NCBI GenBank assembly: GCA_028281965.1
Contig: JANQIY010000400.1
Span: 1 to 41,824, forward strand
DNA length: 41,824 nt
Source of the DNA: Candidatus Gastranaerophilales bacterium
Lineage (GTDB): Bacteria > Cyanobacteriota > Vampirovibrionia > Gastranaerophilales > UBA9971
Direction: 5' to 3'
Shown: positions 32,377-39,876 of the stretch, piece by piece
Layout of the letters: every line of letters starts with the position of its first letter
Position numbering within the stretch: the first letter of the stretch is position 1
Made by a program: the position numbers and the translations under genes
Notes under the pieces: model-generated
Told to the model about the DNA's origin: nothing
Seen by the model: only the letters and a program-made list of their open reading frames with translations
Databases searched by the model: none

Positions 32377-33168
32377 ATGAAACTTAGAATAATAGCAGAT
32401 ATCCATGCTGATATAAACGCAAAAAAGAACTACCAGTTTGACTTTGGTGATGATTTTGTCGTGGCTTGTGGCGATATCTCAGGCGGTAGGTTTACTACTG
32501 AAGCCTGGATAACGACCAATATTAAAAATGGAGTGTTTGTTGAAGGAAATCACCTTGGATACGAGCGAATTACTTATGATGCAGGAGATACCAAGCAAAA
32601 CTCAATCAGGTATTTAAAAAACAAATTCAAAAATGGAAACGTCCGCTTTTTAGAAAATAGCATATATATTGTTGAAGATATTGTGTTTGTTGGATGTGCA
32701 TTATATTCTGACTTTGCTTTATTTGGAGATTCTGTTTATTGCTCCAGGCTAGCTTTAACTTCGATAAATGACTTTAGATATGTAAAGGTTAAAGATAAAG
32801 ATATAATCAGAACATTAATTCCTTTAGATACCATTAAATGGCATAAAAGAAGTGTTAATTTTATAAACAAAGCTTGTAAATCATATCCTGATAAAAAAAT
32901 TGTAGTAGTAACTCACTATGCTCCAAGTATAGACTGTATTAGCGATGAATACAAAGAAGATATGCTCAGTGCGGCCTTTGCCAGTAATCTGGAATGGGTG
33001 ATGAAAGAAAATGACAATTTAGTTTTATGGTGTCACGGTCATACCCATAGCGATGTGGATTTTATGAAGTATGGAACAAAAGTTGTTTGTTGCCCTTGGG
33101 GGTATTTTAATGAAAATAATAAAGACGTTTTAAGCTATGGTGTAATAGTTGATACTGATGAATTGTAG
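32377..33168 (+). CDS. Calcineurin-like metallophosphoesterase
   Basis: A 263-residue phosphoesterase with the full metal-binding set: DIH at residues 8-10, GDIS with Asp33, GNH at 57-59, the THYAPS histidine at 180, and GHTH with His222 and His224. Substrates of the fold include nucleotides, cyclic nucleotides, phosphoproteins and nucleic acids, so the substrate cannot be named. GNH is followed by Leu, not the usual Asp or Glu, a small variation. There is no signal peptide, so it is cytoplasmic. It is divergent from the HTH/coiled-coil gene and its stop faces the AlbA_2 gene stop 19 bases away. In this cargo region a role in defence signalling or nucleic-acid processing is possible, as inference. 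Confidence 0.9.
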   Translation: MKLRIIADIHADINAKKNYQFDFGDDFVVACGDISGGRFTTEAWITTNIKNGVFVEGNHLGYERITYDAGDTKQNSIRYLKNKFKNGNVRFLENSIYIVEDIVFVGCALYSDFALFGDSVYCSRLALTSINDFRYVKVKDKDIIRTLIPLDTIKWHKRSVNFINKACKSYPDKKIVVVTHYAPSIDCISDEYKEDMLSAAFASNLEWVMKENDNLVLWCHGHTHSDVDFMKYGTKVVCCPWGYFNENNKDVLSYGVIVDTDEL

Positions 33169-33187
33169 TCAAAAGTGTTTTAAATTT

Positions 33188-34393
33188 TTAACTGCGTTGC
33201 TGTAATTGGAGAAATTCGGCTTTTAATCTTGTAGCAATCTCTTCATTTTGATCTAGCAATAATATTTTGTTTGGACAGTGTATATTTTCATTTTCTTCAC
33301 CTTCACGTTGGCTATTATCAAAATAAATATAATCTGAATAAATGTCATAATTTTCGTTCTTTAAAATTTTTTGAACATAATATTCAAATGAATCTATTAT
33401 GTTGTAGAAAAAACAAAGCTGGTTATGATTTCCGTTTTGCTCAATTCCATGAGCATCAATTTCTCTTATAGTTTTTTCACGATCAGAAGTTTGAGAACTA
33501 TTAGTAAATACATGTATGTCCGTTAAATCATCTGGATTGTAATAAAGCCAATCACAATGGGGTTGAAGTATAAAATATCTCTGTTTATCACAAATAAATA
33601 AACTTTCTGTCTGCAAGATTGTTGTGTGGTATTTGTATCTTATATTTGTTTCATAAGAATTTCCTATCGAGTGTGCAAATCGATAATGTGCATGTTCAGG
33701 AGGGTCAGAATAATCCCTCATGTTTTCAGGACTATAATATTCTATAGTAAATTCAGGAAATGGTTCATAATGCCATATATTTATATAATTATCATCTGAA
33801 TTACTTGTATATTTCCAGTTTTTATAATCTTTAGCATATAGGTTCAACCGCTCTTTTGGTGAAAGAGTTAGCCCAAATCGTTCCCTCCACATATCCGCAA
33901 TTTGATTTTCAGATGCAGATTCGTTTATTGGAGTATTTACAGAACCATTTCTAGTGTATATTACTCCAGCTCTAACTATTTTTTCTTTTTTAGTAGATTT
34001 TTGTCCTTTTTCTTTTTCTTCTTCTTTTTCTTTGTGTTTTTTTGGCTTATCTTTCAATAAAAAATAGGGACGATAATTTGATTGCTTAATTATGATGATA
34101 TCAATTTCATTTCCTGATAAATTTGCTGTTTCTAATTGAATATTGGGGACTCTATTAAATCCAGCAGTAGACAATATATTATGAAAATCATCTTTGCTTT
34201 TACGATTAATTGAAATATCACCAAATTCCTTGGTTTTTTCATCATAACCAATAACTAAATACCTATCAGATTTTGTATCTGAATTAGCCAGACATAGAAT
34301 ATCTAAAATCAAATTTGCAGTATCATCATGCCATTGTTTTTTAAAATCAAGACAATCACTTTCAGGCTGCTCTATAACTTTCTTCCATTGCAT
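33188..34393 (-). CDS. AlbA_2 (Schlafen-type) domain protein
   Basis: A 401-residue protein whose first 175 residues match the AlbA_2 or Schlafen core: PESDCLDFKKQW at residues 10-21, then LCLANSDT and YLVIGYDE, and later AGVIYTRNGSVN. A lysine/glutamate-rich insert (KHKEKEEEKEKGQKSTKKEK) interrupts the domain near residue 120-140. The rest has no clear match and lacks the usual C-terminal ATP-binding module, so it may carry an unknown effector or sensor domain. Schlafen-type proteins bind or cleave RNA in several systems. AGGA is about 11 bases before the ATG. It lies 25 bases after the SEC-C codons that follow the NERD gene, so the two are probably one leftward operon. Confidence 0.85.
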   Translation of the reverse strand: MQWKKVIEQPESDCLDFKKQWHDDTANLILDILCLANSDTKSDRYLVIGYDEKTKEFGDISINRKSKDDFHNILSTAGFNRVPNIQLETANLSGNEIDIIIIKQSNYRPYFLLKDKPKKHKEKEEEKEKGQKSTKKEKIVRAGVIYTRNGSVNTPINESASENQIADMWRERFGLTLSPKERLNLYAKDYKNWKYTSNSDDNYINIWHYEPFPEFTIEYYSPENMRDYSDPPEHAHYRFAHSIGNSYETNIRYKYHTTILQTESLFICDKQRYFILQPHCDWLYYNPDDLTDIHVFTNSSQTSDREKTIREIDAHGIEQNGNHNQLCFFYNIIDSFEYYVQKILKNENYDIYSDYIYFDNSQREGEENENIHCPNKILLLDQNEEIATRLKAEFLQLQQRS

Positions 34394-34418
34394 ATGTTAA
34401 TGTTTTCCTTTTACTTTG

Positions 34419-34565
34419 TTATTTGCCTAAACAGCATTTTTTATATTTATTTCCACTGCCGCAGGGACAAGGATCATTCCTTCCAATTGTTCCAACGTTT
34501 TTCATGTGCGCTTTCAGTCTTATATCTTTAAGATATTTTTTTGTTTTTATAATTTCGTCAAGTTT
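34419..34565 (-). other. In-frame SEC-C zinc motif beyond the stop of the NERD-like gene
   Basis: Directly after the TAA at 34566-34568, the same reading frame stays open for 48 codons and then stops at 34419-34421. It encodes [20 protein letters not shown] and then [18 protein letters not shown], a canonical SEC-C zinc-binding motif with its four cysteines. A SEC-C tail on a nuclease-like protein is a common architecture, so the domain very probably once belonged to the upstream gene. A separate small peptide from the ATG at 34505 is possible but has no ribosome-binding site. Confidence 0.8.
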
Positions 34566-36866
34566 TTATTCAGGAATATCTTCGCTAAAGTAACATTTAG
34601 AATTCATACCATAAAGTAAGTTGTTTTTATCATATTTTAAAAATAAAGCAATTGACTCAGAATAATCAGATATAAGCATATTTGCATATATATAGTTTTC
34701 AATTTCGTTTGAATTTACGTAGTTAATCTGATCTTGAATACAAAACATTGTCAAGCAAGTTCCACCATAATGGATGATTGGCATCAAATATTTACTTTCA
34801 GCCTGCCTGACCAAGGCGCCTTCTAGTTTAGAGTGCAGTTCACTACGTTCATCACCCCCTAAGTCTAGCAATAAAGAAGCTAGTTTGCTTTTTTGCTGGA
34901 TATCTAATAGTTTAATAATTTCTTCTAGACGAGAAGGAGTGTTTTGTTTCGGTTTTATAGCTTTTTGAGGATTTGCAAGCAAATAATGATGATAGGTATC
35001 AAACTTTTCACTATAGGCATTTAGCATAACGCTTTCTCTGTCAAATTGTTCATAATAATTCACATAGCAGTTATGTTCTATATAAGCACCTAAATGATCT
35101 AGCTCATCATTAAAATGTATATTACTAGAAGCTGCTTGTTTTCTTTTTTCTAAAAAGTGCAAAAATTTTGATGGAGAGTCAAATATATTTGAATATATCC
35201 TTAAATCATCTAAAGACACTGACCATATAGGGTACTTGGGTGTTTCAATGTTTAAATCTTTTAATATTGATGGTTTTGCAGAAAAAGCAGTAAAATTATC
35301 TAAAGTAAAACAACATATTATTGTTTCTCTAAAGTCAGATATATTAATCTTTTTAATAAAATTATGGTTTTTATCAAATAACTCCAATTCTCCATTTTTT
35401 TCCAAATTTTCCAGTAATCTTTGTCCTTGCTTTGCCGGCTTTGAAATAAGATTTTTAAGAGAACTTTTAAAGGCAAAAAAGTCTGTTGTTGGTGGGGTAT
35501 AGGTGAATGAACCTCCTTTAACTTCAAGAATAATAAGAAAATCATCATATATAATTAATCCGTCATTTTCACACCAGTTGTGCCTATTAGAACCTTCTAA
35601 TTGACATTTTGTAAAAACATTAGGAATTGCTTCTGCGTCAGGTAATAATTTGCGAAATAAATTAATTGCAATTTTTTCTGATTGTTTTTGCTGTATCTCA
35701 TTCCAATTTTCTTTATAATCAGAAGCTAGCTTAAAAATCAGCCTTTGGATGATTCTGTAAAGATCATCAAACAAGCTATGTTGATCAAAACAATAATAAT
35801 TTCCATTTATTTTTAAAAAAGGCTTTTGGTTTATTGGTAATAATTTTAATGGCCAACCTGCATATTCATCACCCTCTGCAAAAAATTCAGCATCTTCACC
35901 AGGAGCCAAGGAAAGTTCATTTAAAAGCTCCTCAGAAAACCCTGTTATTTTTTGAACATTAAATAAATCGTAGTAATAGAGTCTGGAATACAAGTCTTTT
36001 AATTTTGTCTTTTCTTCATCATTCCATAAAAGATTTGGTATATTTTCATCATCAGAATCTTTTGCCTTTCCAGACTCAATTAACTTATCAAGTCTACTTT
36101 GTGAAATATCTGATATTTTTTTATGCTCATCCATTGCATCAGCAAAACCACAAACCAGAGAGTCTCCAAGCCTTCCAATTCTATCTATAAAGTCTTCTAT
36201 TGTTATCCCAAATAAATTTTTAAAAATTTCATTATGAGGAAGTAAAAGGTCTTTTAAATGCTGAATTTCATATACATAATATCTGTTCCCTGTTACCAGT
36301 GCCCAATTCATCTGAGCTAATACAAAAATATTATCCTCTTTTTTATCATAATTGGGATCAGTTTTTTCTAGATAACAACTTTTTGCTAAATGAAAGGTAA
36401 CATTTAAAATTGTATAGAGTTCCTTAATTTCATTAAAAAGTTCATCCCATTTTTCTTGACTAATTTCTGGTTTATTATCCGAATTAATCTTTGTTGAAAC
36501 AATAATGCTTTGAACATAATCAACCATTCTACAGGATAAGTTGTCATCATGTGAAAATTGGGTAGGTGAAGTTTTACCAATGGATGCAGTGGCATAACAA
36601 AAATATCCTCTATGCAACAAACTCAATGGATTATAATTACTAATAATTTCACGAATTCTAGCAATTCTTAAATTAATATCCTTACAAATTTCCAGGAAAT
36701 CTCCTGCAAGCTTTTCTTTTAAGTATTCAAAGCCATATGGTGTTAGATTATTTCTAACTTCCACAGCATTGCCATACCTAGCAAATGTATAAGCTCCATT
36801 CTGAACAATTTCATTAGGTTTTATTTTTAATTTTTTATTTCGTTTATTGCTGCTTTTTTTACCCAT
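34566..36866 (-). CDS. Large PD-(D/E)XK (NERD-like) protein, SEC-C tail cut off by an in-frame stop
   Basis: A 766-residue protein of unknown precise function. The first 400 residues are helical with no clear match. Residues about 425-510 resemble a NERD/PD-(D/E)XK nuclease core: ENDGLIIYDDF with Asp435, then ILEVKGG with Glu448 and Lys450, and a conserved glutamine in KQGQRLL. The remaining 250 residues are again unassigned. The basic N-terminus, GKKSSNKRNKKLKIK, could bind nucleic acid. The frame ends at TAA, but the next 48 codons in the same frame encode a SEC-C motif, so this may be a nonsense mutant or a readthrough gene. It is probably in an operon with the AlbA_2 gene and is the last gene before the tRNA end of Island B. 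Confidence 0.82.
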   Translation of the reverse strand: MGKKSSNKRNKKLKIKPNEIVQNGAYTFARYGNAVEVRNNLTPYGFEYLKEKLAGDFLEICKDINLRIARIREIISNYNPLSLLHRGYFCYATASIGKTSPTQFSHDDNLSCRMVDYVQSIIVSTKINSDNKPEISQEKWDELFNEIKELYTILNVTFHLAKSCYLEKTDPNYDKKEDNIFVLAQMNWALVTGNRYYVYEIQHLKDLLLPHNEIFKNLFGITIEDFIDRIGRLGDSLVCGFADAMDEHKKISDISQSRLDKLIESGKAKDSDDENIPNLLWNDEEKTKLKDLYSRLYYYDLFNVQKITGFSEELLNELSLAPGEDAEFFAEGDEYAGWPLKLLPINQKPFLKINGNYYCFDQHSLFDDLYRIIQRLIFKLASDYKENWNEIQQKQSEKIAINLFRKLLPDAEAIPNVFTKCQLEGSNRHNWCENDGLIIYDDFLIILEVKGGSFTYTPPTTDFFAFKSSLKNLISKPAKQGQRLLENLEKNGELELFDKNHNFIKKINISDFRETIICCFTLDNFTAFSAKPSILKDLNIETPKYPIWSVSLDDLRIYSNIFDSPSKFLHFLEKRKQAASSNIHFNDELDHLGAYIEHNCYVNYYEQFDRESVMLNAYSEKFDTYHHYLLANPQKAIKPKQNTPSRLEEIIKLLDIQQKSKLASLLLDLGGDERSELHSKLEGALVRQAESKYLMPIIHYGGTCLTMFCIQDQINYVNSNEIENYIYANMLISDYSESIALFLKYDKNNLLYGMNSKCYFSEDIPE

Positions 36867-36987
36867 AATATAATTTTCAATAAATCATGAACCTGTATAA
36901 ATATAAACAGAATGTTTACATTTGTTTAAATTAAATAGTAAGCTTTTTCTGTTGAATTTATAAATTATTTCGTATCATTTTTTATAG

Positions 36988-37023
36988 TTTCGTACAAATT
37001 TATGCAGCAAACGTGCAGCAAAA
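36988..37023. repeat. Right arm-type integrase sites of Island B
   Basis: TTTCGTAC at 36988-36995 and two TGCAGCAAA copies at 37003-37023 mirror the left set at 18634-18679 in order and orientation. The last copy ends 26 bases before the tRNA-derived core. The surrounding 36867-37049 holds no gene. Confidence 0.65.
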
Positions 37024-37049
37024 TGAATATACAGCTCCTGAAAAGTCAA

Positions 37050-37123
37050 TGCGCCTGGCGGGATTCGAACCCACGACCTACGGCTTCGGAGACCGTCACT
37101 CTATCCAGCTGAGCTACAGGCGC
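37050..37123 (-). tRNA. tRNA-Arg (anticodon CCG), integration target
   Basis: Read leftward this is a complete 74-nt tRNA: acceptor GCGCCTG with CAGGCGC, D stem GCTC/GAGT, anticodon stem ACGGT/GCCGT around CTCCGAA (anticodon CCG), T arm GTGGG-TTCGAAT-CCCGC and discriminator A. CCA is not encoded. The gene remains whole after integration because Island B supplies the same 3' end sequence. Its 3' 43 bases (37050-37092) are the attachment core repeated at 3738-3780 and 18499-18541. Confidence 0.97.
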
Positions 37124-37141
37124 ATGACTTATTACTATTGA

Positions 37142-37169
37142 GTTTTAGCGATTTGTACTTTTATGTAAA
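37142..37169 (-). promoter_or_regulatory. Possible tRNA-Arg promoter
   Basis: Read leftward, TTTACA (complement of 37164-37169), a 16-bp spacer and TAAAAC (complement of 37142-37147) are placed so that transcription would begin about 10 bases before the tRNA. The -10 is imperfect. Confidence 0.4.
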
Positions 37170-37263
37170 TTGTTTCTGTTTCTAATTTGTTTTTTTGGGT
37201 GTTAAAAATTGTCGCATTAAAATCCATTATAAATTAATCAAAGTTCTGTTTTAAGAAAAAATG

Positions 37264-38910
37264 CTAAATTTCTAAAATTTCTTTTTCCAGATTTTCCAGC
37301 GAAATGTGGTTGAACCTTTCCGGTGGTTTTGCAAATATATCCAGGCTTTCTATTTCACCTTGATACTCAGAAACTATTTTTTGCCTGAAAGCCTCTGACA
37401 ATTCCAGATGGTAATATTGCACAAGGTGTTTTACAAACCTGTGAATAGTCTTTGTCCTTGAATCCTGAAGCTCGTTTATTTGATTTGCTATGATTTCTAC
37501 TTTATAAGAATTGGTAAAGTTAGGCTCCAGTATGTTTAAATCCACAGCCATTGATTCCTCTATGGCAATTTGCTCATCAGGTTCGGAAATATCGAGCTTT
37601 TCATCAAGAATATCAATTATTTCAAAGCAAATTTTATAAATGCAATCTATGCTTACCTCCTGGCACTCGTACTTTTTAATTATCTCGCTTAAAGCCCTGA
37701 TTGTTTCAATTTTTTCTTTATATTCCAGAAATATATAATTTTCATTTATGGAAATATCTTTTTGGGAAATATTTGCTTTTGAGAGTTTGCTGTTATAGAT
37801 ATTTTTCAGTCTTGCAAGCAGGGCTTTAAGACGTTTATTTTTCTGGTTGATTTCTTCAAATAATTTTTTTGCAGGCTCTTCACGCATAATTTTTTTGTAT
37901 TTATAAGAAGTTTTAAGCTCGTTTAAGATGTCATTAAGATAAACGCTTTTAAGTCCTACCGTTGAGAATTCTATGCGGTTAAAATGAGAATTTATCAGGT
38001 ACAGCAGTTCTCTTGCCTTGTTGTTCCTCAGTCTTCTAATCAGCTTAAAATCGGAAATTTTTGCCTCATACTCCCTGAATAGCTTTTCAAGGTTTTTTTC
38101 CGTAACGAATTCAGGATGAAGAGTGAGGATTTTGCGGTTTAAAACAAGTTCTATTGTAAGGTTTAAAAGCGCAATGATATCCTCGTTGCGAAGATAGACC
38201 TCTTCTTCATTATCCTCGTTTGCAGCTGCAATAAGCCTTGATAAAAAGCCATGAGGCCTTTCAATACCGAATTTTGTATTTTTCACGTTACCCTTAAACC
38301 TTTCTTTCAGGGTATGGGCAAGCGATGGGAAATTGGTTTCTATATTACGAATTGACTTATCCAGTAAGTGCTCGGTTCTTTTATATTCCTTCTGTAATTG
38401 ATTAGAGAATCCTTGTTTTCGGTAGAATTCAATATTTTCAATAGCTTCGGCCAGGTCTCTTTGCCTGGTGCAAAGAAATACCGCATGCTGAACCATTGTA
38501 ATATCTGAAGTTGAACTGCCCAGTACATACCATGCTGCCATCATATCCTGCTGGTTTTCAGGAAGGGAAAGGATATGGTATTCCTTACAAAAGTATATAT
38601 AAGCAAGTAGGCGGTCTATAACAAAATGCATTTCATACTTAAATTCCATTAATTTGGGGTTAATAGCGGCATTTTTTACCGTCTGGAACGCAATGGCGAA
38701 TAACCCCGCAAAAACCGTATAGAGCCCAAAATAAATAATTGTTTTTATAGACGTAAATTGGCCGTAGCCGATATAATAAGCTGTGTAAACAGCTATAAAA
38801 GTGACAGGGCCGGCAGTCCAGGCCAGGTTTATAACATGCCAGTACCACTGTTCGTTTTTAAATTCCCGCTTTATATTGTATATTAGCCTGTCTAAGTGAT
38901 TATTTTTCAT
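37264..38910 (-). CDS. Membrane-anchored helical protein, function unknown
   Basis: I do not recognise this 548-residue protein. Two transmembrane helices lie near the N-terminus, at about residues 25-47 (WHVINLAWTAGPVTFIAVY) and 56-76 (IIYFGLYTVFAGLFAIAFQ). The remaining 470 residues are soluble, almost entirely helical and rich in charged heptad-like stretches, probably cytoplasmic. No catalytic motif, metal site or known domain is visible. It is in the host backbone, upstream of the tRNA gene on the same strand, with 140 bases between. The frame is uninterrupted and its codon use looks like that of the flanking host genes. A scaffold or signalling role would only be a guess. Confidence 0.75.
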   Translation of the reverse strand: MKNNHLDRLIYNIKREFKNEQWYWHVINLAWTAGPVTFIAVYTAYYIGYGQFTSIKTIIYFGLYTVFAGLFAIAFQTVKNAAINPKLMEFKYEMHFVIDRLLAYIYFCKEYHILSLPENQQDMMAAWYVLGSSTSDITMVQHAVFLCTRQRDLAEAIENIEFYRKQGFSNQLQKEYKRTEHLLDKSIRNIETNFPSLAHTLKERFKGNVKNTKFGIERPHGFLSRLIAAANEDNEEEVYLRNEDIIALLNLTIELVLNRKILTLHPEFVTEKNLEKLFREYEAKISDFKLIRRLRNNKARELLYLINSHFNRIEFSTVGLKSVYLNDILNELKTSYKYKKIMREEPAKKLFEEINQKNKRLKALLARLKNIYNSKLSKANISQKDISINENYIFLEYKEKIETIRALSEIIKKYECQEVSIDCIYKICFEIIDILDEKLDISEPDEQIAIEESMAVDLNILEPNFTNSYKVEIIANQINELQDSRTKTIHRFVKHLVQYYHLELSEAFRQKIVSEYQGEIESLDIFAKPPERFNHISLENLEKEILEI

Positions 38911-39200
38911 TTATTGTCGCTAAATAGATGGTTCCGGCAATTCTTTTCAATATTATAATATTAATTCAACAAAAAAATATAAGTATCCGTTTTTTCAATG
39001 CTTTTATTACGTTTTAAAAACTTTTTTTAATAACTGTTTTTTTAGGCTATTAAAGGCCTGCAATAATTACAATAGTTCTTTGGGGCAATATTTGCCGAAA
39101 TCTTTATTTGACGAAAATCTAAATTTATATCATTATTTAGGAAGAGAAAATACTTATTTAAGTATATAAATTGTTACTTCTTAAAATTAAATATTAAAAA
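38911..39200. other. Gene-free AT-rich stretch
   Basis: I see no coding frame here. It contains a small hairpin GGCAA-TAT-TTGCC at about 39083-39095 and an ATACTTA/TAAGTAT inverted repeat at about 39150. It must hold the leftward promoter of the 548-aa gene and any rightward promoter of the zinc-ribbon gene, but no clear -35/-10 pair stands out to me. Confidence 0.4.
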
Positions 39201-39211
39201 ATTAATTGAGC

Positions 39212-39260
39212 AGCTAACAAAAAAAATTTATTTAAGTATTTTAGGTTAGCTTATTTTTTT
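39212..39260 (+). terminator. Hairpin with T-tract in the leader of the zinc-ribbon gene
   Basis: AGCTAAC at 39212-39218 pairs perfectly with GTTAGCT at 39245-39251, followed at once by a run of eight T residues within TATTTTTTTTATG. It ends about 20 bases before the ATG at 39281. So it is an intrinsic terminator placed in the gene's leader, which could attenuate expression, or it ends a short transcript from the left. Confidence 0.5.
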
Positions 39261-39280
39261 TATGAAAAGAGAATTTTAAA

Positions 39281-39589
39281 ATGTACGATCAAGACTTTCA
39301 GGACAAGAACCTTCAATGTGTGGAGTGCTCAGCGACATTTCCTTTCAGCGCTGATGACCAGGAATTTTACGCCCAAAAGGGTTATTCAGACCCCAAAAGA
39401 TGTCCTACTTGCAGGGCAAACAGGAAAAACAATAACCAGAGAGGCGGAGGCCGAGGTGGTTTTGGCAGAGGAAGCAAACCTCAATTTGAAGTAGTTTGTA
39501 GCGCTTGTGGCTGTGAAACAACTGTTCCTTTTGAACCTAAGAGTGATAGACCGGTTTACTGCTCTGACTGCTACAGAAACAACCATTAA
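39281..39589 (+). CDS. Two-zinc-ribbon protein
   Basis: A 102-residue protein with two treble-clef or ribbon-type zinc sites. The first is CVEC at residues 13-16 with CPTC about 26 residues later, and includes FYAQKGYSDPKRCPTCRANR, a common bacterial zinc-binding domain. The second is CSACG with CSDC near the C-terminus. Between them is a glycine-arginine-rich linker (RGGGRGGFGRG) of the type that binds RNA. A role in RNA or ribosome-related binding is likely but unproven. It is followed after 11 bases by a tiny, highly basic gene, and the two probably form an operon. Confidence 0.85.
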   Translation: MYDQDFQDKNLQCVECSATFPFSADDQEFYAQKGYSDPKRCPTCRANRKNNNQRGGGRGGFGRGSKPQFEVVCSACGCETTVPFEPKSDRPVYCSDCYRNNH

Positions 39590-39600
39590 GGAAATTTGAC

Positions 39601-39717
39601 TTGGCTAAAAACAATCAAAAAAAGGAAAAAGCTGAACGTAACAAGGCTTATGCACGTAAGTACAGGAAAAGAACCACCGGGAAATTTGGAAGAAGAACCG
39701 GAAATAACAATAGTTAA
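39601..39717 (+). CDS. Very small basic protein (38 aa, TTG start)
   Basis: A TTG at 39601 opens a 38-residue frame reading LAKNNQKKEKAERNKAYARK, then YRKRTTGKFGRRTGNNNS (first residue Met in vivo). AAGGA lies about 8 bases upstream. Nearly half the residues are Lys, Arg or Asn, as in ribosome-associated or nucleic-acid-binding peptides. It begins 11 bases after the zinc-ribbon stop, so translation is probably coupled. A longer overlapping frame from 39596 in another phase loses this pattern and is unlikely to be real. I do not recognise a named family. Confidence 0.65.
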   Translation: MAKNNQKKEKAERNKAYARKYRKRTTGKFGRRTGNNNS

Positions 39718-39807
39718 ACTTTTTGTATTTATAAGTTGTATTTATAAGTTTTTTATTAAAGCTTTGATAAAAAATAGACACAAATATAAATCTACTTTAT
39801 TATATTG

Positions 39808-39873
39808 TATGACTGAGCTGTAAAATATAACTCAGTCATAAACTTAAAAAGGGTCAAAAAAAAGGGTCAAAAA
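39808..39873. promoter_or_regulatory. Inverted repeat and tandem AGGGTC motif before the 39877 gene
   Basis: TATGACTGAG at 39808-39817 is a perfect complement of CTCAGTCATA at 39831-39840, with a 13-nt loop, lacking a T-tract on the plus side. Just after it, AAAGGGTCAAAA occurs twice, at about 39848-39859 and 39862-39873, ending four bases before the ATG. The hairpin could end the zinc-ribbon operon or be an operator. The second AGGG may serve as ribosome-binding site. Confidence 0.45.
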
Positions 39874-39876
39874 TAG

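Larger units (their letters stand above)
18499..37092. mobile_element. Island B: putative phage satellite integrated in tRNA-Arg
   Basis: An 18.6-kb segment bounded by the 43-bp tRNA-Arg repeat, with paired arm-type motifs inside each end and an integrase gene starting 175 bases from the left end. Gene order is integrase, RhuM, unknown, excisionase-like, initiator, primase, helicase, small and large terminase, repressor, then defence-type cargo up to the tRNA. There is a replication module and a packaging module but no portal, capsid, tail, lysis or conjugation genes. That pattern fits a phage-inducible island or satellite that borrows virions from a helper phage. A decayed prophage is the alternative. 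Confidence 0.8.

Noticed and set aside
18499-37050. Island B as a complete prophage
   Set aside because: No portal, capsid, tail or lysis gene could be found in any frame after the large terminase.
39596-39823. A 75-codon frame overlapping the 38-aa basic gene
   Set aside because: Its composition changes abruptly to AT-rich hydrophobic noise, and the alternative phase gives a coherent basic protein with a better-placed ribosome-binding site.
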